From: Streptomyces sp. Go-475
GTDB lineage: Bacteria > Actinomycetota > Actinomycetes > Streptomycetales > Streptomycetaceae
Direction of reading: 5' to 3'
DNA: 64,000 bases
NCBI RefSeq assembly: GCF_003330845.1
Contig: NZ_CP026121.1
Coordinates: forward strand, 4,569,501-4,633,500
Position numbers and translations under genes: made by a program. This document shows, piece after piece, positions 1 to 7,630 of the stretch; the stretch's first letter is position 1, and each line of letters opens with the position of its first letter. A model generated the notes under the pieces. It had not been told where the DNA came from, ran no database searches, and worked only from the letters and a program-made list of their open reading frames with translations.

Positions 1-2
1 CG

Positions 3-1583
3 CGGACGACGGCCGCCCTGCAGAGCGTCCCGTCCTTCGGCGAGCAGACGGGCGTCTACATCGGCGCCGCGGTGCCGGTCGCCGGTTCGGTCACCGAGTA
101 CGCCACCCCGGGCGTCACCTACAGCCGACTGCTGTCCTACGGCACCGGCGACCTGACCCTGAACCTCCCGGACCGCACGTCGCCCGCCGGGACGGGCCCC
201 GGTGAGACCCTGGGCGCGGCCCCGCTGCAGCCGGTCCGCCGGGAAGGGGGCGGTTCGCGGCGGAACTTCGGGAAGATCTGGCTGTACGAGCCGAACGCCT
301 TCGGTGACACGAACGGGCACGCGAGCACCGACGGCCGCGCGACGTACTCGTACAAGCTCACCTCCTCCGACGGCGTCACCTACGCCCAGGCCGACGGCCT
401 CGACGCGTACGGCACGCTGACGTCGTCCAGCCTGCCGTCGCTGCGGCGGACGTACACCCTCGACCAGACCGTCCACCGCCGTGTCCCGTACTCCCGGCTC
501 TCCACGGACGTACGCAACGAGTGGACGTTCCGCTCGGACTACGCGGAAGGCCAGGAACTCCCGCTGATCGACGCCCGGTTGACTGTTCCGGGCCTCGACG
601 GGTACGGCCGCGCGGCCGCCGGCCCGGTCCGGGTCCAGGCGAGCGCGACCACCCGGAACACGGACGCGGCGGAGGCGAACACCAGGATCACCGGGCTCGC
701 CTACTCCACGGACGACGGCACGACCTGGACGGATCTGCCCGTCGCGGCCGACGGCTCGGCCACTCTCGACGTGCCCGCCACCGCCTCCTTCGTCTCCCTG
801 CGCGTCACCGCCGCCGACGACCAGGGAGGCAGCCTCCGCCGGACCATCGAGCGGGCGTTCGCGGGCCCGGCGCCACGGGGCGACGAGACGGTGGGAGCGA
901 CCCGCATCTCGAACGTCGTGGTCAACGGGGGCAAGCCGGTGGAGCTGACCGACGGGCCGCTGCAGGAGTTCAAGGCGAAGTTCACCGCCTCGGACCCGTC
1001 GGGGATCGCGAACGGGGACATGTACCTCTACAAGGGTTCGTACGACACCCCCGACGCCGTTCTCTACGGGACCTGGCCGGCGGCCTGCACCAAGGCCAAC
1101 GCGACCACGTCCACCTGCGAGGCGCACTTCGCCTACATAGAGCCGCGCTGGACCCTCGGCCGGAACTCCCTCGCCGGCACCTGGAAGCTGGCCGCCTGGG
1201 CCGAGTCCGCGGACGGTACGGGCCACGTCGACCTGCGCACCGCCAAGTCGGCGCCCGTCCTGCGCGACGCGACGCTGACGGCCGACGCCGCTCCCGAGCC
1301 GGTCACCAAGGGCAAGACCCTCACCATCACCGGCAAGCTCTCCCGCGTGGACTGGGAGACGCGCGGCGGCTATCACGGCTACGCCGGTCAGAAGGTGAAG
1401 CTGCAGTTCCGCAAGAAGGGGACGTCCACGTACACGACCGTGAAGACGATCACCACCGACAGCTCCGGGAACCTGAAGACCACGGCGAAGGCGTCGACGG
1501 ACGGCTACTGGCGTTACACCTTCGCCGGCTCGTCCACCACCGCACCCGCCACCGCCTCGGGCGACTACGTCGACGTCCGCTGA
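3..1583 (+). CDS. C-terminal part of a large secreted protein (5' end outside window)
   Basis: The reading frame is open from the window edge, so only the last ~526 residues are seen. They look like successive beta-sandwich modules: a region rich in Tyr, Thr and Ser, a stretch around residues 210-300 with a bacterial-surface '[13 protein letters not shown]' type motif, and a final Ig-like module beginning '[13 protein letters not shown]' that often ends Streptomyces exoproteins. Two Cys flank a short loop ('[15 protein letters not shown]'). No catalytic domain is visible here; a tail of this sort is often carried by S8 (subtilisin-like) peptidases or other large exoenzymes, but that is inference. 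It is convergent with the haloperoxidase gene across a strong hairpin. Confidence 0.75.
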   Translation, partial: RTTAALQSVPSFGEQTGVYIGAAVPVAGSVTEYATPGVTYSRLLSYGTGDLTLNLPDRTSPAGTGPGETLGAAPLQPVRREGGGSRRNFGKIWLYEPNAFGDTNGHASTDGRATYSYKLTSSDGVTYAQADGLDAYGTLTSSSLPSLRRTYTLDQTVHRRVPYSRLSTDVRNEWTFRSDYAEGQELPLIDARLTVPGLDGYGRAAAGPVRVQASATTRNTDAAEANTRITGLAYSTDDGTTWTDLPVAADGSATLDVPATASFVSLRVTAADDQGGSLRRTIERAFAGPAPRGDETVGATRISNVVVNGGKPVELTDGPLQEFKAKFTASDPSGIANGDMYLYKGSYDTPDAVLYGTWPAACTKANATTSTCEAHFAYIEPRWTLGRNSLAGTWKLAAWAESADGTGHVDLRTAKSAPVLRDATLTADAAPEPVTKGKTLTITGKLSRVDWETRGGYHGYAGQKVKLQFRKKGTSTYTTVKTITTDSSGNLKTTAKASTDGYWRYTFAGSSTTAPATASGDYVDVR

Positions 1584-1596
1584 CCGCGCCGACCCC

Positions 1597-1629
1597 GCCA
1601 GGTCCCGGCACCACAGGCCGGGACCTGGC
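1597..1629. terminator. Bidirectional hairpin terminator
   Basis: Perfect 12-bp stem (GCCAGGTCCCGG paired with CCGGGACCTGGC) with a 9-nt loop, lying between two convergent genes. It has no T-run, as is common in Streptomyces terminators. Confidence 0.75.
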
Positions 1630-1659
1630 GACAGCCCTCACTGCGCCGACCGGAGACGG

Positions 1660-3156
1660 TCAGATGGCGAGGGTGGTGCCGTCGAAGCGGCTGAGGGTGA
1701 AGACCGCGTCCTCCAGCGTGGCCTCCTTGGCCTCGCGCAGGACGCCGATGGCGATCTCCTCGCCCAGGCGGACCGCCTGGGTGTAGTCGGTGCGCCAGTG
1801 CACGCCGGCCATGTTGCGGCCGGTGGCGATGTTGGCGGCGACCTTGTTGAGCTCACCGCCGACGGTGAGCCGGTCGGCGTCCGGGCCGGTGTACGGCTCC
1901 AGGGCGGTGCCGTCCGTGCTGGGGACGACAGGGTCGGCCAGGATGTGCGACTCGTCGAACCACGCCTTGAGGATGGTGACGCACGCCCCGGCGACCGTGG
2001 CGTGTCCGGATCCGTACGAGGGATGGGTCGGGCTGCCCTCCGGGAAGGCTTGCGGCAGCAGATAGCTGCCGTGCTTCTCGAAGACCCGCTTGACGGCGAC
2101 GGAGTCCAGCACGCCGGAGTCGATCGGGTACTCGCGTTGCCCGCGCAGCTGCTGGTGGACCCGGCCGCCGAACTCCTCCGGGCGCAGCCGCCGGTGCACG
2201 TACCACTTCTGGAACCACACCGCCTTCAGCGCGCGGGTGGCCACCTCGGTCACCAGGGAGAGGATGTGCGGGCCGCCGTACGTCCCGAAGCCGATCTGGT
2301 TGCGGGAGAAGGTGTACGGATTGCCCGCGTCCACCGGCGCGTTGTTGCCCAGCAGGATGAGCGCGGCGTTGAGGTACGCCTCGTACAGCGCGTCGAAGTG
2401 GACGTAGTGCGCCAGGTCGCGTGGGGTCTGGATGTAGCGCCGGGTGGCGAAGTCCCGCTCGTCCGGCTCGGGTTCGGAGCCGTTCTGCACCTCCAGCCAG
2501 TCGCCCCAGGTGGTCAGGTGGTCGACCGGGCGGACGAGGGTGTCCTGCCGCTGGTCGATCAGCAGCGTGCCGTACGGGATGTCCTTGAGCAGGAACTGCG
2601 ACAGGTACGGCCCTGCCAGATCGCCCCGCGTGTCCCCGCGGAAGAGGGTCTGCGGGGTGACCTGACCGTCCAGCTTCGGCGCCCGGAAGTCCGCCAGCCC
2701 GCTCAGTTCACCGGCCGCCTCGGCGACCAGCTCACTCTCGGCGAACCGGGTGAACAGCACGTCGCGGCACAGCGCCATCCAGTACAGCTCGACCGCCTCG
2801 GCGGAGTTCTGCGCGCTGTCGATGCGCGGCGCGGGCGGCATGGACACCGCCTGGGCGTCCGGGCCCTGCGAGTCGAAGGCCAGTCCGGCCTGCGGGTTGG
2901 TCAGCTTGCGCGTGCCCGCGAGCGGGATGCGCTCGAAGTCCTCGTAGCTGCCCGTGGCCAGCGCCCTGCGCAGCAGGTGGTACGCGGCCGGGTCGACCTC
3001 TCCGAACTTGTCGTGCGGTAACGCCTTGGAGTAGCTCGCGACGAAGGGGTGGTCCGTCTCCTCCCCGTTGGCGGAGTGGACCGGCACGTGGCGCTGGAAC
3101 TCCGCCTCGGCGGCCCGGACCCGCGCGTCGCGCGCGGCAAAGCGACGATCACTCAT
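1660..3156 (-). CDS. Vanadium-dependent haloperoxidase (PAP2/VHPO superfamily)
   Basis: A 498-residue protein, all-helical in character, that would oxidise halides with hydrogen peroxide using vanadate. The vanadate pocket can be read directly: 'QKWYVHRRLRPEE' (Lys ~317, Arg ~323/325), 'HPSYGSGHATVAGA' (Ser-Gly-His ~383-385, His being the expected axial/acid-base residue) and 'GRNMAGVHWRTDY' (Arg ~447, vanadate-linked His ~453). The pattern resembles the bacterial NapH1/Mcl-type chloroperoxidases more than algal bromoperoxidases. There is no signal peptide. The start at 3156 (MSDRRF) is preferred over an in-frame start at 3201. The upstream 260 bp contains a 10-bp palindrome (TCTCATGAGA, 3205-3214) and no gene. 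It lies downstream of, and on the same strand as, a P450 gene. No terpene cyclase or aromatic biosynthetic gene is nearby, so the substrate is unknown. Confidence 0.9.
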   Translation of the reverse strand: MSDRRFAARDARVRAAEAEFQRHVPVHSANGEETDHPFVASYSKALPHDKFGEVDPAAYHLLRRALATGSYEDFERIPLAGTRKLTNPQAGLAFDSQGPDAQAVSMPPAPRIDSAQNSAEAVELYWMALCRDVLFTRFAESELVAEAAGELSGLADFRAPKLDGQVTPQTLFRGDTRGDLAGPYLSQFLLKDIPYGTLLIDQRQDTLVRPVDHLTTWGDWLEVQNGSEPEPDERDFATRRYIQTPRDLAHYVHFDALYEAYLNAALILLGNNAPVDAGNPYTFSRNQIGFGTYGGPHILSLVTEVATRALKAVWFQKWYVHRRLRPEEFGGRVHQQLRGQREYPIDSGVLDSVAVKRVFEKHGSYLLPQAFPEGSPTHPSYGSGHATVAGACVTILKAWFDESHILADPVVPSTDGTALEPYTGPDADRLTVGGELNKVAANIATGRNMAGVHWRTDYTQAVRLGEEIAIGVLREAKEATLEDAVFTLSRFDGTTLAI

Positions 3157-3420
3157 GCGAATACCCCCGTATTCCCCCGTGAGTTGTGCGTGACATCGCA
3201 CTCATCTCATGAGACATCAGGTATCCCGAAATCGTTGCGCGACAAGTGGCAATCGGGGACATCTGCACAAATGACGGACCGGATTCCCTGTACGGGCCTG
3301 GCGGCGATCGGCGTGGCGAAGCTCGTGGTGGACCGGGGTGCCAGGTGTGCGGCGGTGACACGCTCGTCGATGAGTGCGGAGGTGTCCGTCCGCAGCACGT
3401 GGCGAACTGCAACGGGAGCG

Positions 3421-4788
3421 CTAGAGGCCGGCCTCGGCTCGGGGGCGGTTGCGGGGGCGGATGGTCATCCGCAGTTCGCGCGGCCGCACGGTGAGCCGGG
3501 CGACCTGGCGGACGGCCTGTCCCTCGGCGAGCTCCAGCCGTACCGAACGCAGCATCGTCGCGAGCGCCGTGACCATCTCGGTGCGGGCGAAACGGTCCCC
3601 CATGCACTTGTGCTTGCCCTCCCCGAAGGGCAGGAACGCGCCCGGCACAGGCTCCTGCGCGGGGTCGTTCCACCGGTCCGGGTCGAAGGTGAGCGGACGG
3701 GGGAAGCGCTCGGGGTCGCGGTGCAGGGCGTGCTGGCAGTAGGCCAGTTCGGTGCCGGCGGGCAGCGTCCACGCGCCGAGCCGGGTCTCCTCGGTGGTAC
3801 GGCGGGTGACCAGCCAGCCGGGGTGGTGCAGCCGCAGGGTCTCGGTGATCACCCGGTTCAGGTACGGCAGCCGGGTCACGTCGTCGAAGGTGACCGGCCG
3901 TTCGCCGAGGACCTCGTCCAGCTCGGTCAGGACCCGGGCCTCGATGCCGGGGTGGCGGGCGAGTTCGTACAGGGTCCAGGACAGCACCGACGCGGTGGTC
4001 TCGGTGCCCGCCACGGCCAGGGTGAGGATCTCGGAGCAGATCTGGTCCCCGGTCAACGGCTCGCCGGTCTCCTCGTCGACGGCGCGCAGCAGCATGGAGA
4101 GCATGTCCCCGGTGTCGTGCCCGGAGGCCTGCAGTTCGGCGACGGCGGTGTTGACGGTGGCGCGTACGCCGGCCCGGGCCCGGTCGAAGCGGCGGTTGAA
4201 GGGCAGCGGCAGGCGCTCGGCCCAGTCGGGCAGCATCATGCGCACGCCGACGTCGTTCATCACCACCGACAGGTCGCTGCGCAGTCGGCGGAAGACGGCG
4301 TCGTCGAGGCTGCCCGAGAACACCGTCTTGGCCAGCATGTCGAGGCTCAGCCCGACCATCGCCTCGCGTACGTCGAGGGCCCGCCCGGGTTTCCAGCCGG
4401 CGACCGTGGCCGTCACCTCGGCGCGCATGATGTCGACGTACCGGCTGATCTCGGCGTGGGCGAACGCCGGTTGCACCTGGCGACGTTTGCGCACGTGATT
4501 CCGGCCGGTGGCGGTGACGACACTGTCGCCCAGCAGTTGGCCCAGCTTGTCGTAGAGCCGGCCCTTGTCGAGGCTGGGCGCCAGGGCTTTGAGCATCTGG
4601 TGGATCAGGGCCGGGTCCTGGACGACGACGGTGCGCGTCCCGGGTTGCAGGACGATCTCGACGAGTGGTTCCCGTGTCTCGCGCAGCGAGTCGATGAAGC
4701 CGAGGTTGTCGCGCATCTTCAGAGCGTGGCCGATGAACGGAAACGATCCTGCGGCCCGAGGTATGGGGGGAGGCGCAGTGGACGTCAC
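3421..4788 (-). CDS. Cytochrome P450, terpene-oxidising type
   Basis: A complete 455-residue P450. The oxygen-binding I-helix motif AGTETT is at 260-265, the ExxR pair (E316/R319, 'ETLR') follows, and the haem-ligand loop 'FLPFGEGKHKCMGDRFA' places the axial Cys at 395. The proline-rich N-terminus ('PPIPRAAGSFPFIGH') and overall motifs resemble the CYP170/CYP183 group that acts on sesquiterpenes in Streptomyces, but sequence alone does not fix a substrate. It is soluble and needs a ferredoxin/reductase encoded elsewhere. It is transcribed toward the haloperoxidase with a 264-bp gap, so co-transcription is possible but not certain. Confidence 0.92.
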   Translation of the reverse strand: MTSTAPPPIPRAAGSFPFIGHALKMRDNLGFIDSLRETREPLVEIVLQPGTRTVVVQDPALIHQMLKALAPSLDKGRLYDKLGQLLGDSVVTATGRNHVRKRRQVQPAFAHAEISRYVDIMRAEVTATVAGWKPGRALDVREAMVGLSLDMLAKTVFSGSLDDAVFRRLRSDLSVVMNDVGVRMMLPDWAERLPLPFNRRFDRARAGVRATVNTAVAELQASGHDTGDMLSMLLRAVDEETGEPLTGDQICSEILTLAVAGTETTASVLSWTLYELARHPGIEARVLTELDEVLGERPVTFDDVTRLPYLNRVITETLRLHHPGWLVTRRTTEETRLGAWTLPAGTELAYCQHALHRDPERFPRPLTFDPDRWNDPAQEPVPGAFLPFGEGKHKCMGDRFARTEMVTALATMLRSVRLELAEGQAVRQVARLTVRPRELRMTIRPRNRPRAEAGL

Positions 4789-5105
4789 GGGTCATCCCTT
4801 CACGTCGATCTGGGGCACCCCTATGGCTTCCCTGACCTTTCCCCAGCGCAATCCTGTCATGGACGTGTCCTGCGACACCTGGGGCGAGCTGGTCGAGCGC
4901 AGACGGGATCTCGGCTGCGGCACGATACGCGGCGGTGGCCTGCTGCGTGCTCCGTCTTCGCGTGCCAGTGGGAGGCGGTGACGGGGGAGAACGCCATGGC
5001 CATCAGCATCGCCGTGGTGGCCCCGTCGTCCCCGCGGCCGAGCGAGAACTCGGCGACGACGTTGTGCACACGCCAGCCACGAGGGCCGTCGAACCGGCCC
5101 GTTGA
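4789..5105. other. Intergenic region, no supported gene
   Basis: High-GC sequence upstream of the P450. Several overlapping open frames exist on both strands, but none has a convincing start, ribosome site or recognisable protein pattern. The P450 promoter is expected here. Confidence 0.5.
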
Positions 5106-5217
5106 GCCGCTGACCCGGTGCGTGGCCGACCACGTGGGACCCGCAGGAAAGGAATCCTGTGAACACCGCATCCGTCCCGGAGGCGACGGGTGCCGAGTCC
5201 CTGCGCGCCCGCGAGCC
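5106..5217 (+). pseudogene. Fragment of the ABC exporter gene (5' leader and first ~19 codons)
   Basis: The sequence closely matches the stretch around 23037-23138: the untranslated leader (GCCGCTGAC.CGGTGCG), the ribosome site (AGGAAAGGAA) and the GTG start followed by codons for [18 protein letters not shown]. After codon ~19 the similarity stops abruptly and the frame degenerates. In the other copy this start opens an intact 601-residue ABC exporter, so this is the stump of a deleted paralogue. Confidence 0.8.
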
Positions 5218-5403
5218 TGCCTGGGTGGCCGTCGTGGTCTCAGCCGCACCGGCGGCCACCGTCTCCTGACCCGCACCAGCCGTTGCCCCGGGTCGCGCCG
5301 GGCATCATGCCCACGCATGTCCCACGGTCGCACGGACCTTGCCCATGGACGGCCGGTCGGCGACAGACGGAGCTGACAGCGGTCGGCCGGAACCACGGCC
5401 GAA

Positions 5404-5430
5404 GCCCGCAAGGGCGATCCCCTTGCGGGC
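5404..5430 (-). terminator. Terminator of DUF418 gene copy A
   Basis: An 11-bp stem (GCCCGCAAGGG with CCCTTGCGGGC) sits just beyond the stop of the leftward DUF418 gene. The same hairpin recurs at 25203-25229 beyond the second copy. Confidence 0.75.
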
Positions 5431-5436
5431 CGGATC

Positions 5437-6684
5437 TCACCGGATGTACTTGGCGGGCATGGTGGCGGCGTTGAGGAGGTATTCCAGGGGGCCGCGGCGG
5501 AAGAAGCGGGACCAGATCGCGGCGAACACGATCGCCCCGAGGACGAACATGATCAGGGGCACCCAGGACTGCTGGGTGCCGGTCCCGGCGGGCACGGACA
5601 GCATGGGCTGGATGACGAAGTGGCCGACGTAGGCGGTCAGCGACATGGTGCCCACGGCGATGACCGGTGCCGCCAGGCGGCGCAGACGCGGCAGACGGTC
5701 CATCAGCACGGTCGCGCCCACGATCACGAGGATCGCGACTCCGACGCTGCCGATGATGTCGAACGTGGTGCCGCTGTGCGGCCCGGCTGTCAGGAGCAAC
5801 GACGCCGGCATGTCGGGCAGGGACCCGCTGTCGAGGGGCACTGATCCGGAGCCGCCGGACGACGCCCCGCCTTCCGCGAGGCTCCGCAACGCGCCCTTGC
5901 CGGCCAGCAGCAGGGACATGCCGTACGCGACCGCCGTGAGGGCGGCACCGAAGACGGCCAGGCGCTTCTGAACGGTGCCGGAGGACAGGTCGAGGCGGCC
6001 CAGGGCCATGCCCGCGATCACGAACGACATCCAGGTGAGCGCCGGGTAGAAGCCGGTGAGCAGCAGGTCGAGCACTCCCACCTCGCTGAGGCGGCGGAGC
6101 GGGTCGTAGGCGTTGATGCTCTCCTGGACCGACGACGTCAGCAGCGAGTTCAGGAGGAACGCCAGCTGCGGTGTGACGAGGGCGAACGCGGCCGCGATGA
6201 TCGCGAGGGTCCTGGCGCTCAGGCGGACCAGGGGCAGGGCGAGAAGGAAGTAGACCCCGTAGAAGCCGAGAATGATCACTCCTCCGAACTCCATCGCCAG
6301 CACGGTGCCCAGTGCCAGCAGGATCACGGCGCGGATCACGATGCGGGCCTTCGCCTGCCGGCCGGCCAGGCCGGTCTTGGGCTCGCGGCGGCCGGCGATC
6401 AGCATCAGGGAGAACCCGGCGAGGGTGGCGAACAGGACCGACGAGTGACCGTCCGATATGTAGCGGATCCAGCTGCCGACGCCGCTGGTGGCGGACAGCG
6501 GGGGGCCGATGTGCACGATGTACATGCCGAACACCGCCAGCGCGCGGGCCAGGTCCACCCCGACGAGGCGTCCCATCGTGGGGCCGGGCGAGGCCTGTCC
6601 GGCGGACTCGGGCGAGGTTCGGGGCCGTGGAGGCGAGTTCTCCTGCGGAGCCGACGTCTCCTGCGGCGGCTGTATCTGTGTCAT
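5437..6684 (-). CDS. DUF418/DUF1624-type polytopic membrane protein, copy A
   Basis: A 415-residue protein with about ten hydrophobic segments. After a Pro/Ser/Gln-rich cytoplasmic leader of ~36 residues comes the family hallmark 'RLVGVDLARALAVFGMY', followed by 'LFATLAGFSLMLIAGR' and a C-terminal 'WSRFFRRGPLEYLLN' motif typical of DUF418. Members are related to the acyltransferase-3/NAGAT membrane enzymes, and some are thought to modify or export cell-surface compounds; the exact role is unknown. The start at 6684 has GAAGGA eight bases upstream. Two paralogues lie in this window (21185-22471 and 25287-26429); copy B is very close, the third more distant. An extracytoplasmic Gly/Ser-rich loop lies near residue 275. 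Confidence 0.88.
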   Translation of the reverse strand: MTQIQPPQETSAPQENSPPRPRTSPESAGQASPGPTMGRLVGVDLARALAVFGMYIVHIGPPLSATSGVGSWIRYISDGHSSVLFATLAGFSLMLIAGRREPKTGLAGRQAKARIVIRAVILLALGTVLAMEFGGVIILGFYGVYFLLALPLVRLSARTLAIIAAAFALVTPQLAFLLNSLLTSSVQESINAYDPLRRLSEVGVLDLLLTGFYPALTWMSFVIAGMALGRLDLSSGTVQKRLAVFGAALTAVAYGMSLLLAGKGALRSLAEGGASSGGSGSVPLDSGSLPDMPASLLLTAGPHSGTTFDIIGSVGVAILVIVGATVLMDRLPRLRRLAAPVIAVGTMSLTAYVGHFVIQPMLSVPAGTGTQQSWVPLIMFVLGAIVFAAIWSRFFRRGPLEYLLNAATMPAKYIR

Positions 6685-6716
6685 ACACAGAATCCTTCGG
6701 TGCCGTCAGGAGAGGG

Positions 6717-6790
6717 ACCATCCGGCAGGTTTCGGTGACGCCCCCGCCGGTCGGCCGGGACCGCCCCGCCGACCGGCGGAACAGCGCCGC
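6717..6790 (-). promoter_or_regulatory. Conserved upstream block of DUF418 gene copy A
   Basis: The leader carries CCATCCGGCAGG, then TTCGG.GACGCC and two CCGCCG-type GC-rich half sites. The same block is nearly identical at 26569-26640, and its core recurs in the opposite orientation at 21108-21152 ahead of the third DUF418 gene, which suggests a shared promoter or operator. Confidence 0.45.
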
Positions 6791-6825
6791 GGCGGCCGGC
6801 CGGCGGGCCCGGACGGCCAACCGCC

Positions 6826-7061
6826 CTACTTGATGAGGGTGTTGGCCACCACGACCATGAGCCCGAGCAGCAGGATCAGTGTCGGCAGCGTCGCCACCAC
6901 CAACGGCCACTCGGACAGCAACAGCCGCACCCCGGCGCGCGCCCCGTGATCAGGAGCCACTGGGCGCTGCTGAACCCGCACACGCCCCCGAACAGCACAT
7001 GGGGCCGTGCCGCACAGCGGCGCAGAGCACGGGCAGGCTGACGCGGGTACGACTCGGGCAT
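6826..7061 (-). pseudogene. Decayed copy of the small membrane protein encoded at 26677-27204
   Basis: The start region ('MPESYPRQPARALRRCAA') and the end ('VVVANTLIK') align with the intact 175-residue protein, but at least three internal stretches are missing: about 24 codons after 'HVLFGGV', about 27 codons after 'QWLL' (with a frame change) and about 45 codons after 'TLILLLG'. The remaining pieces are not in one frame. It lies in the same position relative to the DUF418 gene as the intact copy, so the pair is one duplicated block. Confidence 0.8.
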
Positions 7062-7202
7062 GGGCGCCCACGGCGCCCCGCGCCTGGACCTCAACCTGGC
7101 CCCCAGCCCGGCCACGGACACCCGCACCCGCGCCCAGCACATCGCCCGCGACCGCTGATCACGACGGACAGCAAAAAGGCCCGGGTCTCTGACCTGGGCC
7201 TT
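7062..7202 (+). pseudogene. Relic of an integrase 3' end with its terminator
   Basis: Bases 7157-7202 match 53962-54007 almost base for base: the TGATCAC of an integrase stop, GGACAGCAAAA, and the GGCCC(A/G)GGTC-TCT-GACCTGGGCC hairpin. The preceding frame ends 'HIARDR', comparable to 'DLARGQ' of the AICE integrase. No tRNA sequence follows, so this is a scar rather than an att site. Confidence 0.55.
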
Positions 7203-7270
7203 GACTCGAGGTCGTCGATGCGCCACTCACCCGTCCGGTGCTGCGCGACAACACCGGCGACCCGTGTGAT

Positions 7271-7295
7271 GGCCGGCCCGCGAGGCGGGCCGGCC
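7271..7295 (-). terminator. Terminator of the levanase/ABM transcription unit
   Basis: Perfect 11-bp stem (GGCCGGCCCGC with GCGGGCCGGCC) and a GAG loop, 4 bp beyond the stop of the leftward ABM gene. Confidence 0.8.
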
Positions 7296-7299
7296 ACGC

Positions 7300-7593
7300 T
7301 CAGGCCACCGGATCGAGGAAGGTCAGCACCGAGGCGTCCTCCTCGATCAGCGGGACGAGGGCGGCGTTGAACGGTCCGCCGTACGGGGCCTTCAGGTGGG
7401 CCTGGAAGGCGTCCTCGTCCCGGTACACCTCGAAGATCCAGTAGGCGCGCGGGTTCGACGCCTTGGTGTAGACGTCGAAGGCGAGGTTGCCGTCTTCCTC
7501 GCGCACCTTCTTGGCGTAGTCCCGGATCAGGCGGGCGACTTCGTCCTCCGCTCCCTCGCGGGCGGTGAACTCGGCGAGCAGGGTCTTGTTCAC
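7300..7593 (-). CDS. Antibiotic-biosynthesis-monooxygenase (ABM) fold protein
   Basis: A 97-residue protein with the ferredoxin-like ABM pattern: 'LLAEFTAREGAEDEVARLI' (beta strand then helix), 'EDGNLAFDVYTKASNP', 'YWIFEVYRDEDAFQAHLKAP' with the characteristic F-x-x-H-x-x-x-P, and a closing 'VLTFLDPVA' strand. Such proteins include quinone-forming monooxygenases, haem-degrading enzymes and small YgiN/Lsr-type proteins. The GTG at 7593 is chosen because AAGGA lies nine bases upstream. It begins 37 bp after the levanase stop on the same strand and shares its terminator, so it is probably co-transcribed with the fructan genes; a metabolic link is not obvious. Confidence 0.85.
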   Translation of the reverse strand: MNKTLLAEFTAREGAEDEVARLIRDYAKKVREEDGNLAFDVYTKASNPRAYWIFEVYRDEDAFQAHLKAPYGGPFNAALVPLIEEDASVLTFLDPVA

Positions 7594-7630
7594 GGTGTGG
7601 TGTCCTTCGTGGTCGGGCGCGATGTGAGGG

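Noticed and set aside
3049..5376. Very long open frame on the plus strand opposite the haloperoxidase and P450 genes
   Set aside because: It is the GC-rich antisense shadow of two well-supported genes; the translation is Arg/Gly/Asp-rich without any family motif.
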